Below, one piece after another: positions 27,790-36,120 of a stretch of DNA of 64,000 bases (position 1 is the stretch's first letter; each line of letters begins with the position of its first letter). The notes under the pieces are model-generated. The model saw only the letters and a program-made list of their open reading frames with translations. It searched no databases and was not told the DNA's origin. Where the stretch lies: the NCBI RefSeq assembly GCF_019880365.1, contig NZ_CP082271.1:3162001-3226000 (forward strand), written 5' to 3'. Source of the stretch: Pseudomonas sp. DNDY-54. Lineage in GTDB: Bacteria; Pseudomonadota; Gammaproteobacteria; Pseudomonadales; Pseudomonadaceae. The position numbers and the translations under genes are program-made.

Positions 27790-29070
27790 CTACCTACACC
27801 CAACCTCCCACAACTGATCCAACCGCGTCGTAAAGCTCTGGCTCATCAACTCCCGCCGCATCCCCCAATCCGGCGCCGTAGGGATGCGGCCCGGCCTGAG
27901 CGTATTCCGCCCCCACTTCGCATTAACCGCATCCAACACGCCCATGACGCGCTCTGCCGCAGCAGGTTGGGTTTCGGTAAAGAGGTCGTCGGTGTATTCG
28001 CCGCGCTGGCAGAGGTCCATCAGCAGTACTTCGGCTTTGCTGAAGGCGAAGCCCTCTCGATAGACAAGCTCTAGCCCAGCGATAGCGGCGCGGGTGATGT
28101 AGCGGGTGTCGTCGGTGGGGTATGGCAGTTCGCAGACGATGCCTTTGGCGAACTTGGGTTCGTCGGGGTTGAACATGCCGGTGCGGATGCTGACGCGTAC
28201 GCGTTTGCACAATGACTGTTGGGCGCGGAGCTTTTCGCTGGCGCGGGCGGCGTAGGTGGCGACGGCTTCGCGGATGGGGGCGAGTTCGCGCAGGCGGTCG
28301 CCGAACATGCGTGAGCAGCAGATCTCCTGCTTCAACGGGGTCACGTCTTCCAGTTCGAGGCAGGGCGTGCCGCGCAGTTCGCGGGCAGTTTTTTCGATCA
28401 CCACGCTGAATTGTTTGCGCAGCGTCCAGGCATCGGCGCTGGCCAGGTCCCAGGCGCTGCGAATGCCCATGCTGTTGAGGTGTTCAGTCATGCGCCGGCC
28501 AACACCCCACACATCGCTCACGCTCGTGACGCGCAGCACCTTGTCGCGCCGCTCGGGGTCGCGCAGGTCGACCACGCCGCCGGTTTGCTTCATCCAGCGT
28601 TTGGCTGAATGGTTGGCCAGTTTGGCGAGCGTCTTGGTGTTGGCGATGCCGACGCCCACGGGTATCCCGGTGAGGCGCAACACATCGGCACGGATGCGGC
28701 GCCCGAGCGATTCCGCATCCGCGACGCCGGTCATATCCGCGAACGCCTCGTCGATGGAATACACCTCGACGGCCGGTGCACGCTGTTCGATGACCGTCAT
28801 CACCCGTTCGCTCATGTCGCCATACAGGGCGTAGTTGCTGGAAAACACCACAACACCCCAGCGCTCCAGATCACGCCTCACCTTGAAGTACGGCGCGCCC
28901 ATCTTGATGCCCAGGGCCTTGGCCTCCGCCGAGCGGGCGATCACGCAGCCATCGTTGTTCGAGAGCACGACGATGGGCGTGGTGCGCAGGTCGGGCCGGA
29001 AGACGCGCTCGCAGCTGGCGTAGAAGGAATTGCAGTCGATGAGGGCCAGCGCGCGTTCAATATTTGCCAT
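27790..29070 (-). CDS. umuC: Y-family translesion DNA polymerase UmuC
   Basis: The 426-residue error-prone polymerase starts at ATG 29070 (MANIERALALIDCNSFYASCE); an in-frame upstream extension to 29190 lies in umuD and is not real. Catalytic acids are D12 in ALIDCNSFY and D107/E108 in VYSIDEAF. The helix-hairpin-helix part is around VWGVGRRMTEHLNSMG, and the little-finger and C-terminal UmuC-specific domains follow. It overlaps the umuD end by 14 bases. It could also be called a RumB-like or plasmid-type UmuC; which branch cannot be judged here. Confidence 0.93.
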   Translation of the reverse strand: MANIERALALIDCNSFYASCERVFRPDLRTTPIVVLSNNDGCVIARSAEAKALGIKMGAPYFKVRRDLERWGVVVFSSNYALYGDMSERVMTVIEQRAPAVEVYSIDEAFADMTGVADAESLGRRIRADVLRLTGIPVGVGIANTKTLAKLANHSAKRWMKQTGGVVDLRDPERRDKVLRVTSVSDVWGVGRRMTEHLNSMGIRSAWDLASADAWTLRKQFSVVIEKTARELRGTPCLELEDVTPLKQEICCSRMFGDRLRELAPIREAVATYAARASEKLRAQQSLCKRVRVSIRTGMFNPDEPKFAKGIVCELPYPTDDTRYITRAAIAGLELVYREGFAFSKAEVLLMDLCQRGEYTDDLFTETQPAAAERVMGVLDAVNAKWGRNTLRPGRIPTAPDWGMRRELMSQSFTTRLDQLWEVGCR

Positions 29071-29488
29071 GGGTGCGCACACTGAAGGGCACCACGCCCC
29101 AGACGTACAGCTCTTCGCTTTCGAGCAGGTAGCGTGGGGGAAATTTGGGATTGGCCGAGCGCAGGATGATCTGGTCGCCCTGCCGGTCAAAGATTTTCAC
29201 CAACGGCTCGTTGTTGAGCGCGGCGATGATGACCTCGCCTTTCTCGGCATCGCGCCCACGGTCGATGACGAGGATGTCCCGGTCGAAAATGCCCACATGG
29301 ATCATGCTGTCGCCGTCGGCACGCGCCAGGTAGGTGTGTGGCGCACGGATGTTCATCAGGTCATCGAGCGAGAGCGTGCCTTCCATGTGATCCTGTGCGG
29401 GGCTGGGAAAGCCGGCGGGGACGCAAAAGCTGAAAAACGGCAAGGCAATGGTGGACGGAGCGGCAGGCCCCAGGAAATGCACGGGCAT
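29057..29488 (-). CDS. umuD: UmuD-type self-cleaving subunit of polymerase V
   Basis: 143 residues from ATG 29488. The cleavage site is A25-G26 (FCVPAGFPSPAQD), with catalytic S61 in DGDSM and K98 in EPLVKIF, nearly the same numbering as E. coli UmuD (S60, K97). RecA-stimulated self-cleavage gives UmuD', which joins UmuC as polymerase V. The open frame upstream of 29488 runs through the promoter and is not part of the gene. A consensus LexA box lies 17 bases upstream. Confidence 0.93.
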   Translation of the reverse strand: MPVHFLGPAAPSTIALPFFSFCVPAGFPSPAQDHMEGTLSLDDLMNIRAPHTYLARADGDSMIHVGIFDRDILVIDRGRDAEKGEVIIAALNNEPLVKIFDRQGDQIILRSANPKFPPRYLLESEELYVWGVVPFSVRTHGKY

Positions 29489-29504
29489 GGTACAGACCTC
29501 AAAA

Positions 29505-29520
29505 CTGTATGTGCGTACAG
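29505..29520 (-). promoter_or_regulatory. LexA (SOS) box of umuDC
   Basis: CTGT-N8-ACAG (CTGTATGTGCGTACAG) matches the gammaproteobacterial LexA consensus in both half-sites, with an almost palindromic centre. It lies just before the umuD start, where bound LexA would block transcription until DNA damage. Confidence 0.9.
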
Positions 29521-29685
29521 TAGTTTGGTCGCCCCTTTCGGTCAATTGCGCCAGACGCATGGCGGGCCGATTGTGTTATTTGCAGTGGCCTTCCCGGCTG
29601 CCCGCCTCGGTGTGGCAACGTTGCGGCGCGGTGACGCCGCCTTGTGATTTACACGTACAGTCAGCTACTTCATTTGGAGCGCATC

Positions 29686-30153
29686 TTGAAACCAGTAGAC
29701 CCGACCGTCTTCCTGCAGATAAACGACCTGCTCTGCCGGTTCTTCCTTTCTTTCGATAACCGGGACTGGCCGGCGATGGGCGAGTGTCTGGCGCCTGAGA
29801 TTGCCGTGGACTATTCATCCTCGGGCCGCGAGCAGCCCACCACGATGGCGGGCCAGGCGTTCGTCGGTCGCCGGCAGAGCGCGGTGGACCGGCTGGCCAA
29901 ACACCATAGTTTTTCCAATCTGTTGATCACGGGCGGCCTGGGTGAGCGCGCCGTCAGTGCGCGGTGCAATTACCTGATTCTTCGCTTTGACCCGGCCGGC
30001 TCGGACGCGGACTTTTTCCACTCGTGTGGCAGCTATGAGTTCGGCTTCGAGAACATCGACAGCGACTGGAAGATTTCGAGCATCAAGCAGAACACGCTGC
30101 GCAGCTGGGGCAATGCAAGCCTGCATGGCGGAACGGCAAAAGGAAAAGCCTGA
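29686..30153 (+). CDS. SnoaL-like / NTF2-fold protein
   Basis: 155 residues from a proposed TTG start at 29686, which has GGAG eight bases before it; GTG at 29644 would add 14 residues. The pattern QINDLLCRFFLSFDNRDWPAMGECLAPEIAVDYSS is the start of a SnoaL-type cone-shaped fold, with later strands CNYLILRF and SYEFGFENIDSDWKISSIKQ. Such proteins are ring-modifying enzymes or ligand binders; no catalytic role can be fixed. It is divergent from umuDC and ends at a strong terminator. Confidence 0.75.
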   Translation: MKPVDPTVFLQINDLLCRFFLSFDNRDWPAMGECLAPEIAVDYSSSGREQPTTMAGQAFVGRRQSAVDRLAKHHSFSNLLITGGLGERAVSARCNYLILRFDPAGSDADFFHSCGSYEFGFENIDSDWKISSIKQNTLRSWGNASLHGGTAKGKA

Positions 30154-30173
30154 CCAGGCTATTCGAGTAGTAA

Positions 30174-30210
30174 AAAAGCCCTGCCGGTCAGATGCGCAGG
30201 GCTTTTTTTT
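30174..30210. terminator. Bidirectional intrinsic terminator
   Basis: AAAAAAGCCCTGC pairs with GCAGGGCTTTTTT across a short loop, with a run of eight T on the plus strand and A on the other. It lies between the convergent SnoaL-like gene and the secreted hydrolase gene and should end both. Confidence 0.92.
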
Positions 30211-30224
30211 CCGTCGCTAGTGAA

Positions 30225-31631
30225 TCAATTGCTCGGGCAAGCCGGCAGCGCGGACCGATTCTGCGTGCCGTCGTTACGCGTGAACTCGCAGCCATAGGCG
30301 GGATTGGCTACGACGCGCGGGTTAAGGACGTTATCGCCGGCCGGCTTGATGCCCTGCTGCTCCCACTGCAGCATCGCCGCCATCGCTTCGACCTGTTCCT
30401 GGTAGGTGAAATCGCAGTGGCTAGGCGCGCGAATGGCGCGTTGCACCAGCAATTCCCCGTTGCCATTGGCTTCGGCGTTGCGACGGTAGATCTGCTGATG
30501 CTTGAACGGCACGTACAGGTCGCCGAGCGTGTGAATGCTGACCACCGGAACGTTGAACTGGCCGTTCACGACCGGAATCCAGCGCAGGCCGTCCGGGCGG
30601 ATGCTGTTGGCCGGCGGATGGCCAATCACGCGGATGATCGAGTCGTTGAATTCGCGCTCCTCACGGGACATCGCCTTGTTCGTATCGAACTGGTAGCGCG
30701 TGGCGAGGTTGCCCGAAAGCGAATCGGCGAGGATGCCGTCGACCGAGCCATCACGGCCCCCCGTCCCCAACACGACACTTTGCAGGCTGGTACGGAAGCC
30801 TTCGGCGAAGATTGGGCGCTCGCCACCGCTGAGCTCACGCACGATGCCTTCCAGTTTCTCGCCCTGTGGCGATGGATCGGTCGGATAGGTTTCCCACAGC
30901 GCGCCGATGATTTGCGGCAACTTGGCCTGGAAGTCGGTCGCCGGGAAGCTGGTCGGCCCCTGACCTGCCAGGTGCTGCGCGGCCAGGGTGAAATTCATCA
31001 GGTACTCGAACTCGTACACATCGCCGGTCACGCCGCACATTGGCACCGAGCCGCTGTAGCGCACCGGATTGTTCGCGGTGACGTAGGTCTCGGCCTCGAC
31101 CGCAGCGGCCGCGACATGACCGCCCATGGAGTGCCCGGTGATATAGGTTTTGCTCGGCTCAGCCTTGCCGGTCAGGCTGCTGAAGGCCAACGCCAGGGCA
31201 TTGGTGTCTTCAATGCCGGCGCGGACATCGTAGTAATTCTTGCTGTAGCTGGAGGCGGCCCAGGCATAGCCCTGTTGCAGCAGCCATGGGCGGATGGGCG
31301 GTGGCCCGACGGTAAGCTCCGGGCCTGTGCCCCGAAAGCCGTGCGCATACATCACCAACATGCCGTTCCAGTTCGGCGGCACTTCGATCTGGTACGACGA
31401 TCCCTCGTAGATACCGGTCCAGCGCTCGCTCGGCAGGCCCGGGAATGGCGCCAACGGTGATTCAACGGGGAAGAAGGTGCGCGAATCCTGCGCGCGCGCT
31501 TCGCTGTTCGATACCGGCGGTTTGATCGGCTTGGAGCGTGCCTGAACATCGGCGGCTATTCCGATGGTGCCGACCAGCATTACGCCGGCAACGGCACGCG
31601 CACAGGCTGAAGCCAACTTGCTTGGGAGCAT
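30225..31631 (-). CDS. Secreted alpha/beta-hydrolase
   Basis: The 468-residue protein has a signal peptide (about residues 1-32, cut near VQA-RS). The nucleophile elbow is GHSMGG (serine near residue 168), the oxyanion loop is likely YAHGF (about residue 97), and the catalytic histidine is probably in APSHCDF near residue 408. A large insert (about 190-330) between the elbow and histidine would form a lid. Four cysteines (MCGV, SHCDF, YGCEF, PACPS) could make disulfides, in line with export. ATG 31631 has GAGGAAA upstream. Likely an esterase or lipase-like enzyme; the substrate is unknown. It stands alone. Confidence 0.8.
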   Translation of the reverse strand: MLPSKLASACARAVAGVMLVGTIGIAADVQARSKPIKPPVSNSEARAQDSRTFFPVESPLAPFPGLPSERWTGIYEGSSYQIEVPPNWNGMLVMYAHGFRGTGPELTVGPPPIRPWLLQQGYAWAASSYSKNYYDVRAGIEDTNALALAFSSLTGKAEPSKTYITGHSMGGHVAAAAVEAETYVTANNPVRYSGSVPMCGVTGDVYEFEYLMNFTLAAQHLAGQGPTSFPATDFQAKLPQIIGALWETYPTDPSPQGEKLEGIVRELSGGERPIFAEGFRTSLQSVVLGTGGRDGSVDGILADSLSGNLATRYQFDTNKAMSREEREFNDSIIRVIGHPPANSIRPDGLRWIPVVNGQFNVPVVSIHTLGDLYVPFKHQQIYRRNAEANGNGELLVQRAIRAPSHCDFTYQEQVEAMAAMLQWEQQGIKPAGDNVLNPRVVANPAYGCEFTRNDGTQNRSALPACPSN

Positions 31632-31949
31632 GGATGTTTCCTCGGTTGTTTATTGTTTTTGTTTTTTGCAGGGCGAGCTTTGCCGGGCTTGCCAAGCGCA
31701 AGCGGAACACGCACTTCGACTAACCGTGGCAGAAAGCTTGGACCTGTCAAATGGCCCAACGGCTCGGGGGATGAGCGGCAGTATGGTCTTGGGAATATGA
31801 CGACTGGGGTGTCGCTTATGGCGCACCCGTCGCGGCGTCCGTTGGCGACGAAGGGCAGCCTCTGGAATAGGCGCTAGGACGGACGGGGGATTTCCAATAA
31901 GCGCGACTGAGTGGCGACGGCCACCCAGTCCGCTGGGGTTACGCCTGTA
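31632..31949. other. Gap upstream of the secreted hydrolase
   Basis: 318 bases with no supported gene. The first 60 are T/A-rich (TTGTTTATTGTTTTTGTTTTTTG) and probably hold the hydrolase promoter on the minus strand. The GC-rich remainder has short open frames without ribosome-binding sites or family likeness. Confidence 0.4.
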
Positions 31950-32117
31950 TCAGCAGTTGCCCTTCTTGGCCTGGCCAGGTGGGCAGTGGTTACCGCCGTG
32001 GCCGCCACCGTCGCCAACATCAATGCCGATGCCCGGCAAACGCAGGCTGCAGCCGGTCATCAACAGAGCCGCCAGCACGACGGTTACGGCACGAATGGTC
32101 ACGGATTGCGCTTTCAT
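31950..32117 (-). CDS. Small lipoprotein with CPPGQAKK tail
   Basis: 55 residues from ATG 32117 (AGGAG upstream). The signal peptide ends in lipobox LMTGC, so the mature protein would be a lipid-anchored peptide of about 33 residues: a glycine/histidine-rich stretch (GDGGGHGGNH) and a C-terminal CPPGQAKKGNC. A PPGQAKK-type motif also occurs in other small or periplasmic bacterial proteins. The two cysteines and histidines might bind metal; that is inference. The frame continues upstream to 32198 without support. Confidence 0.7.
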   Translation of the reverse strand: MKAQSVTIRAVTVVLAALLMTGCSLRLPGIGIDVGDGGGHGGNHCPPGQAKKGNC

Positions 32118-32228
32118 TGGAATACTCCTGAATTTCCTAGCGGAGGCGCCCAGAACCGGCACCCGACGCGGAGTATCCGTCCCCGGAGCGAGTAACAACA
32201 GAAGAATTACAGGTGAAGCGAAGCGCGA

Positions 32229-32255
32229 GGATCATCGCCGCGGTGGCGATGATCC
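32229..32255 (-). terminator. Hairpin after putP copy 1
   Basis: GGATCATCGCC (32229-32239) and GGCGATGATCC (32245-32255) form a perfect 11-bp stem with a 5-base loop, 13 bases past the stop codon of the symporter gene on the minus strand. No U-tract follows, so it is a weak or factor-assisted terminator or an mRNA 3'-end stabiliser. Confidence 0.55.
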
Positions 32256-32268
32256 CGGCGCGGGGCGA

Positions 32269-33753
32269 TCAGCCGGCGTGGTATTCGGCGTCGGCCGCTT
32301 CGAAGCGACGCTGAATGGTCGCTGCGGGCTCTTTACCCATCAGGCTGACAACGTAGATGGCGATGCTGGCGAGGATGAAGCCCGGGATGATTTCGTACAG
32401 CCCAAGGCCGATGAATTCCTTCCAGACCACCACGGTGATCGCACCGACCAGCATGCCAACGAGCGCGCCGTTGCGGGTCATGCGTTTCCAGACCAGGGAG
32501 ATCAGGACCACCGGACCAAAGGCAGCCCCGAAGCCCGCCCAGGCGTAGGAGACCAGACCCAGCACCTTGCTGTCCGGATTCGACGCGATGCCGATGGCGA
32601 TCAATGCGATCAGCAGCACCATGCCGCGGCCGACCCAGACCAGCTCGGTTTGCGAGGCGTTCTTGCGCAGCATGGCCTTGTAGAAGTCCTGCGTCAGGGC
32701 ACTGGAACTCACCAGCAACTGCGCACTGAGCGTACTCATGACGGCGGCCAGTACGCCGGACAGGATGATGCCGGCTACCCAGGGGTTGAACAGCAGCTTC
32801 ACCAGTTCCATGAACACGCGCTCGCCGTTCTCGGTCACCGCGCCGGCCTGCCCGGGGTTATCGGCGAAGTAGGCAATACCAAGGAAGCCCACGGCCACCG
32901 CGCCAGCGAGGGTCAGGATCATCCAGGCCATGCCGATGCGGCGGGCGTTGGGGATGGTCTTCACCGAGTCAGCCGCCATGAAGCGCACCAGGATGTGCGG
33001 CTGTCCGAAATAACCCAGCCCCCAGCCAAGCAGGGAAATGATCGCGATAAAGGACAGCCCTTTGAACATGTCGAAGTTCGACGGATCCTGCGCGGCGATG
33101 GTGTCCATCGCGGTGCCCATGTCGCCCAGCGCGAGAATGACGAATACCGGGGTGATCAGCAGCGCGAAAATCATCAGCGTGGCTTGCACGGTGTCGGTCC
33201 AGCTCACCGCGAGGAAGCCCCCAATAAACACATAAAGGATGGTCGCCGCAGCGCCAACCCACAGCGCCGTGCCGTAATCCATGCCGAAGGTGGACTCGAA
33301 CAGGCGGGCACCCGCGACGACACCGGAGGCGCAATAGATCGTGAAGAACACCAGAATGACGAGTGCCGAGAAAATCCGCAGCAGACGGCTGGTGTCCTCG
33401 AAACGGTGGGAGAAGTAGTCAGGCAGGGTCAATGCGTTGTGGTTGTGTTCGGTATGCACCCGCAGTCGTCCGGCGACGAACAGCCAGTTCAGCCACGCAC
33501 CGGCAATCAGGCCGATGGCAATCCAGCTTTCCGACAGCCCGGCAACGAAAATCGCGCCCGGCAAGCCCATCAGCAGCCAGCCACTCATGTCCGACGCGCC
33601 CGCAGAAAGCGCCGTGACGAAACTGCCGAGGCTGCGGCCGCCGAGGATGTAGTCGTCGAAGTTCTTGGTGGCGCGATAGGCGATAAAACCGATGAGGATC
33701 ATCGCCGCGATGTAGATCACGAAGGTGATCAGGGTTGGGTTACTCACGTTCAT
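32269..33753 (-). CDS. putP: Sodium/proline symporter PutP, copy 1
   Basis: The 494-residue sodium:solute symporter has 13 predicted helices. Family marks are DDYILGGRSLGSFVTALSAGASDMSGWLLMGLPGAIF (helix 2, with the conserved sodium-site serine/aspartate), GYFGQPHILVRFMAADS and the LLVSSSALTQDFYK segment. It brings proline into the cell with Na+ for PutA. It is nearly the same as the second copy at 34430 for most of its length, differing mainly in the C-terminal tail (GKEPAATIQRRFEAADAEY) and scattered sites. Confidence 0.93.
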   Translation of the reverse strand: MNVSNPTLITFVIYIAAMILIGFIAYRATKNFDDYILGGRSLGSFVTALSAGASDMSGWLLMGLPGAIFVAGLSESWIAIGLIAGAWLNWLFVAGRLRVHTEHNHNALTLPDYFSHRFEDTSRLLRIFSALVILVFFTIYCASGVVAGARLFESTFGMDYGTALWVGAAATILYVFIGGFLAVSWTDTVQATLMIFALLITPVFVILALGDMGTAMDTIAAQDPSNFDMFKGLSFIAIISLLGWGLGYFGQPHILVRFMAADSVKTIPNARRIGMAWMILTLAGAVAVGFLGIAYFADNPGQAGAVTENGERVFMELVKLLFNPWVAGIILSGVLAAVMSTLSAQLLVSSSALTQDFYKAMLRKNASQTELVWVGRGMVLLIALIAIGIASNPDSKVLGLVSYAWAGFGAAFGPVVLISLVWKRMTRNGALVGMLVGAITVVVWKEFIGLGLYEIIPGFILASIAIYVVSLMGKEPAATIQRRFEAADAEYHAG

Positions 33754-34118
33754 TGTTATGTATTCCTTGTGCTGCGGAGGCTTTCCTCCGCCTCCACTGA
33801 CGACACGTTAACGTTGGGATGCGAAGCGTCGGCAACGGATGGCCGAGTAACCGCAAAGCATAGCGTCTACTTGGCGGCTTGGCTTGTGGCCGGACGGGTT
33901 TTGTCTTCGGCAGGTGCCCAGGCGCAACCTGATCGCAACCTGATGCTGCCTAGCTGAGCGAGGCTGCCGTACCAACCGAACACCGCGCGCCGCGCGCCGC
34001 GCTTCGCCCTTGGCTTTGGCCCCTTCGCCCGCAGGCAACGGATCGGCCTCGGCGGGGTCAGAGCACTATGGAACGCGCACGCCAGTGCCGAGCCACACGA
34101 CATACCTGGAGGTCCGTC
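33754..34118. other. Divergent gap between putP copy 1 and the DUF3203-like gene
   Basis: 365 bases holding the promoters of two divergent genes. No gene is supported. It contains an 11-base direct repeat (CGCAACCTGAT twice, near 33921-33943) and a GCGCGCC-type simple repeat near 33986-34004. The CTACG half-site seen before putA is not evident here. Confidence 0.4.
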
Positions 34119-34343
34119 ATGTCAGTCACCATCGATATCCCCACCGGCACCTGCTCCGCCACCGTCGCCGGCCAAACCTACCGCAGCGCGATTATGGATG
34201 TGCGCATCAGCACCGACCCGGCTGCCCGCATGTCGGTGGCGCACATCGACAGTGCCAGCGTTCATTTGCCCGAAGACCAGGCCGAGCACCTGATCGCTGC
34301 GGGCGCCAAGGACGAGCGCGAAAACCTTATCGTTGATGACTGA
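34119..34343 (+). CDS. DUF3203-like small protein
   Basis: 74 residues from ATG 34119, with GGAGG upstream; the frame is open further upstream but without support. The pattern MSVTIDIPTGTCSATVAGQTYRSAIMDVRIST...RMSVAHID...AGAKDERENL resembles the Pseudomonas-specific DUF3203 family as I remember it. It is beta-rich, soluble and acidic. It lies between the two putP copies on the opposite strand and ends at a terminator shared with copy 2. Function unknown. Confidence 0.7.
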   Translation: MSVTIDIPTGTCSATVAGQTYRSAIMDVRISTDPAARMSVAHIDSASVHLPEDQAEHLIAAGAKDERENLIVDD

Positions 34344-34376
34344 GCGCCAGTCGCTGGCGAAGTGGCAAGCGAATAA

Positions 34377-34410
34377 AAAACCCCGCTGCCAAGGCTGGCA
34401 GCGGGGTTTT
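34377..34410. terminator. Bidirectional intrinsic terminator
   Basis: AAAACCCCGCTGCC and GGCAGCGGGGTTTT pair perfectly around AAGGCT. It lies between convergent genes (DUF3203-like and putP copy 2) and works for both strands. Confidence 0.93.
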
Positions 34411-34429
34411 GTTTATCTGAACGAGCGGA

Positions 34430-35914
34430 TCAGCGACCCTGGTACTCGTTCTCGGCGTCTTCGAAACGCTTGATCATGCTCGGCGACGCACCACCGCCAA
34501 CTTTGCTGAAGATGACGATCGCAAGGCTGGCGAGGATGAAGCCGGGGATGATCTCGTAGAGCCCCAGCCCGACGAATTCCTTCCACACCACGACCGTCAC
34601 CGCGCCAACGATCATGCCGGCCAGCGCGCCGTTGCGCGTCATGTGCTTCCACAGCAGTGAGATCAGCACCACCGGCCCAAAGGCGGCACCGAAGCCTGCC
34701 CAGGCGTAGGACACCAGGCCCAGCACCTTGCTGTCCGGGTTGGAGGCGATGCCCAGCGCGATGAAGGCGATCAGCAGAACCATGGCACGACCCACCCAGA
34801 CCAACTCGGTTTGCGAGGCGTTCTTGCGCAGCATGGCCTTGTAGAAGTCTTGCGTCAGGGCGCTGGAGCTGACCAGCAGCTGGGCGCTGAGCGTGCTCAT
34901 GACGGCCGCCAATACGCCGGAGAGGATGATGCCGGCGACCCAGGGGTTGAACAGTATCTTCACCAGCTCCATGAAAACGCGCTCGCCATTCTCGGTCACC
35001 GGACCGGCCAGTTCCGGGTTACCGGCGAAATAAGCGATGCCGAAGAAGCCCACGGCCACAGCACCGGCCAGCGTCAGAATCATCCAGGCCATGCCGATGC
35101 GACGGGCGTTGGGGATGGTCTTCACCGAGTCAGCCGCCATGAAGCGCACCAGGATGTGCGGCTGGCCGAAGTAACCCAGGCCCCAGGCCAGCAAGGAGAC
35201 GATGGCGACAAAGGACAAGCCGTTGAACATGTCGAACGCGGCCGGGTTCTGTGTGGCAATCGTATCCATCGCCGCGCCCATGTCGCCCAGCGCGAGGATG
35301 ACGAACACCGGCGTGATCAGCAGCGCGAAGATCATCAGCGTGGCTTGCACGGTGTCTGTCCAGCTCACCGCGAGGAAGCCGCCGATGAACACATAGAGAA
35401 TGGTGGCCGCCGCACCGATCCACAGCGCGACGTCGTACGAAATGCCGAAGCTGCTCTCGAACAGACGCGCGCCGGCGACCACGCCGGACGCGCAATAGAT
35501 GGTGAAGAACACCAGCACGACGAGCGCCGAGAAGATTCGCAGCGTGCGGCTCTCGTCCTCGAAACGGTGGGAGAAGTAGTCCGGCAGGGTCAGCGCGTTC
35601 TTGTTGCGCTCGGTATGAACACGCAAGCGGCCGGCCACGAACAGCCAGTTCAGCCAGGCACCGGCGATGAGGCCGATGGCGATCCAGCTCTCGGACAGGC
35701 CCGCGACGAAGATCGCCCCCGGCAAGCCCATCAACAGCCAGCCGCTCATGTCCGACGCGCCCGCCGACAAAGCGGTGACGAAACTGCCCAGACTGCGCCC
35801 GCCAAGGATGTAGTCATCAAAGTTTTTGGTGGCTCGGTAGGCGAAGAAGCCAATCAACAGCATCGCGCCGATGTAGATCACGAACGTGATCAGGGTGGGT
35901 GTACTGATGCTCAT
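34430..35914 (-). CDS. putP: Sodium/proline symporter PutP, copy 2
   Basis: Same length (494 residues) and same motifs as copy 1, with long identical stretches, for example through LSAGASDMSGWLLMGLPGAI and the VRFMAADSVKTIPNARR region. Differences cluster in the loop after helix 4 (ESSFGISYDVALW), the FFGIAYFAGNPELAGP segment and the tail (KVGGGASPSMIKRFEDAENEYQGR). It lies 206 bases downstream of putA on the same strand and is the copy placed as in other putA-putP loci. Confidence 0.93.
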   Translation of the reverse strand: MSISTPTLITFVIYIGAMLLIGFFAYRATKNFDDYILGGRSLGSFVTALSAGASDMSGWLLMGLPGAIFVAGLSESWIAIGLIAGAWLNWLFVAGRLRVHTERNKNALTLPDYFSHRFEDESRTLRIFSALVVLVFFTIYCASGVVAGARLFESSFGISYDVALWIGAAATILYVFIGGFLAVSWTDTVQATLMIFALLITPVFVILALGDMGAAMDTIATQNPAAFDMFNGLSFVAIVSLLAWGLGYFGQPHILVRFMAADSVKTIPNARRIGMAWMILTLAGAVAVGFFGIAYFAGNPELAGPVTENGERVFMELVKILFNPWVAGIILSGVLAAVMSTLSAQLLVSSSALTQDFYKAMLRKNASQTELVWVGRAMVLLIAFIALGIASNPDSKVLGLVSYAWAGFGAAFGPVVLISLLWKHMTRNGALAGMIVGAVTVVVWKEFVGLGLYEIIPGFILASLAIVIFSKVGGGASPSMIKRFEDAENEYQGR

Positions 35915-35979
35915 TTTGTTCCCTCATTAGTTGTTGTGGATGGGCGAGCGGTTATTCCCGATCCCACCTGGCAGAGGGC

Positions 35980-36023
35980 GATGGCGGTTCGCGCCATCAC
36001 CGAGGACGGGCTCACCTGAGCCC
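35980..36023 (-). other. Paired hairpins in the putA-putP spacer
   Basis: GATGGCG...CGCCATC (about 35980-35998) and GGGCTCA-CC-TGAGCCC (36008-36023) are two adjacent stem-loops in the putA-putP spacer. No U-tract is seen, so they look like an attenuating or stabilising element between the two genes, which would let the permease and enzyme be made at different levels. Confidence 0.4.
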
Positions 36024-36120
36024 ATCAGAGGCGGAAGAGCAATCCGCCAACTGTTCTGTTGTTCTATTCAACCGGCAGTCCCTGAACCGGGCCGCCGGCC
36101 GTATCCCGCCGGGTCGACGA

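Noticed and set aside
31957..33957. A 666-codon open frame on the plus strand opposite putP copy 1 (and similar long frames opposite copy 2, secD, putA and tgt).
   Set aside because: It mirrors the codon pattern of the real gene on the other strand, has no ribosome-binding site or family motif, and gives His/Arg/Gln-rich low-complexity protein. High-GC codon bias makes such antisense frames common.
33986..34010. Repeated GCGCGCC units, considered as a tandem repeat or CRISPR-like feature.
   Set aside because: Only two to three 7-base units, no spacers; simple GC-rich sequence. No CRISPR array was seen anywhere in the window.
34020..34032. A 12-base match (CCCTTCGCCCGC) to the 3' end of tRNA-Gly, considered as the far attachment repeat of an island from 25.85 to 34.03 kb.
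   Set aside because: The match stops before the CCA end and does not extend into the T arm; it lies in a GC-rich low-complexity stretch; no integrase gene is found, and putP lies inside the interval. More likely chance.
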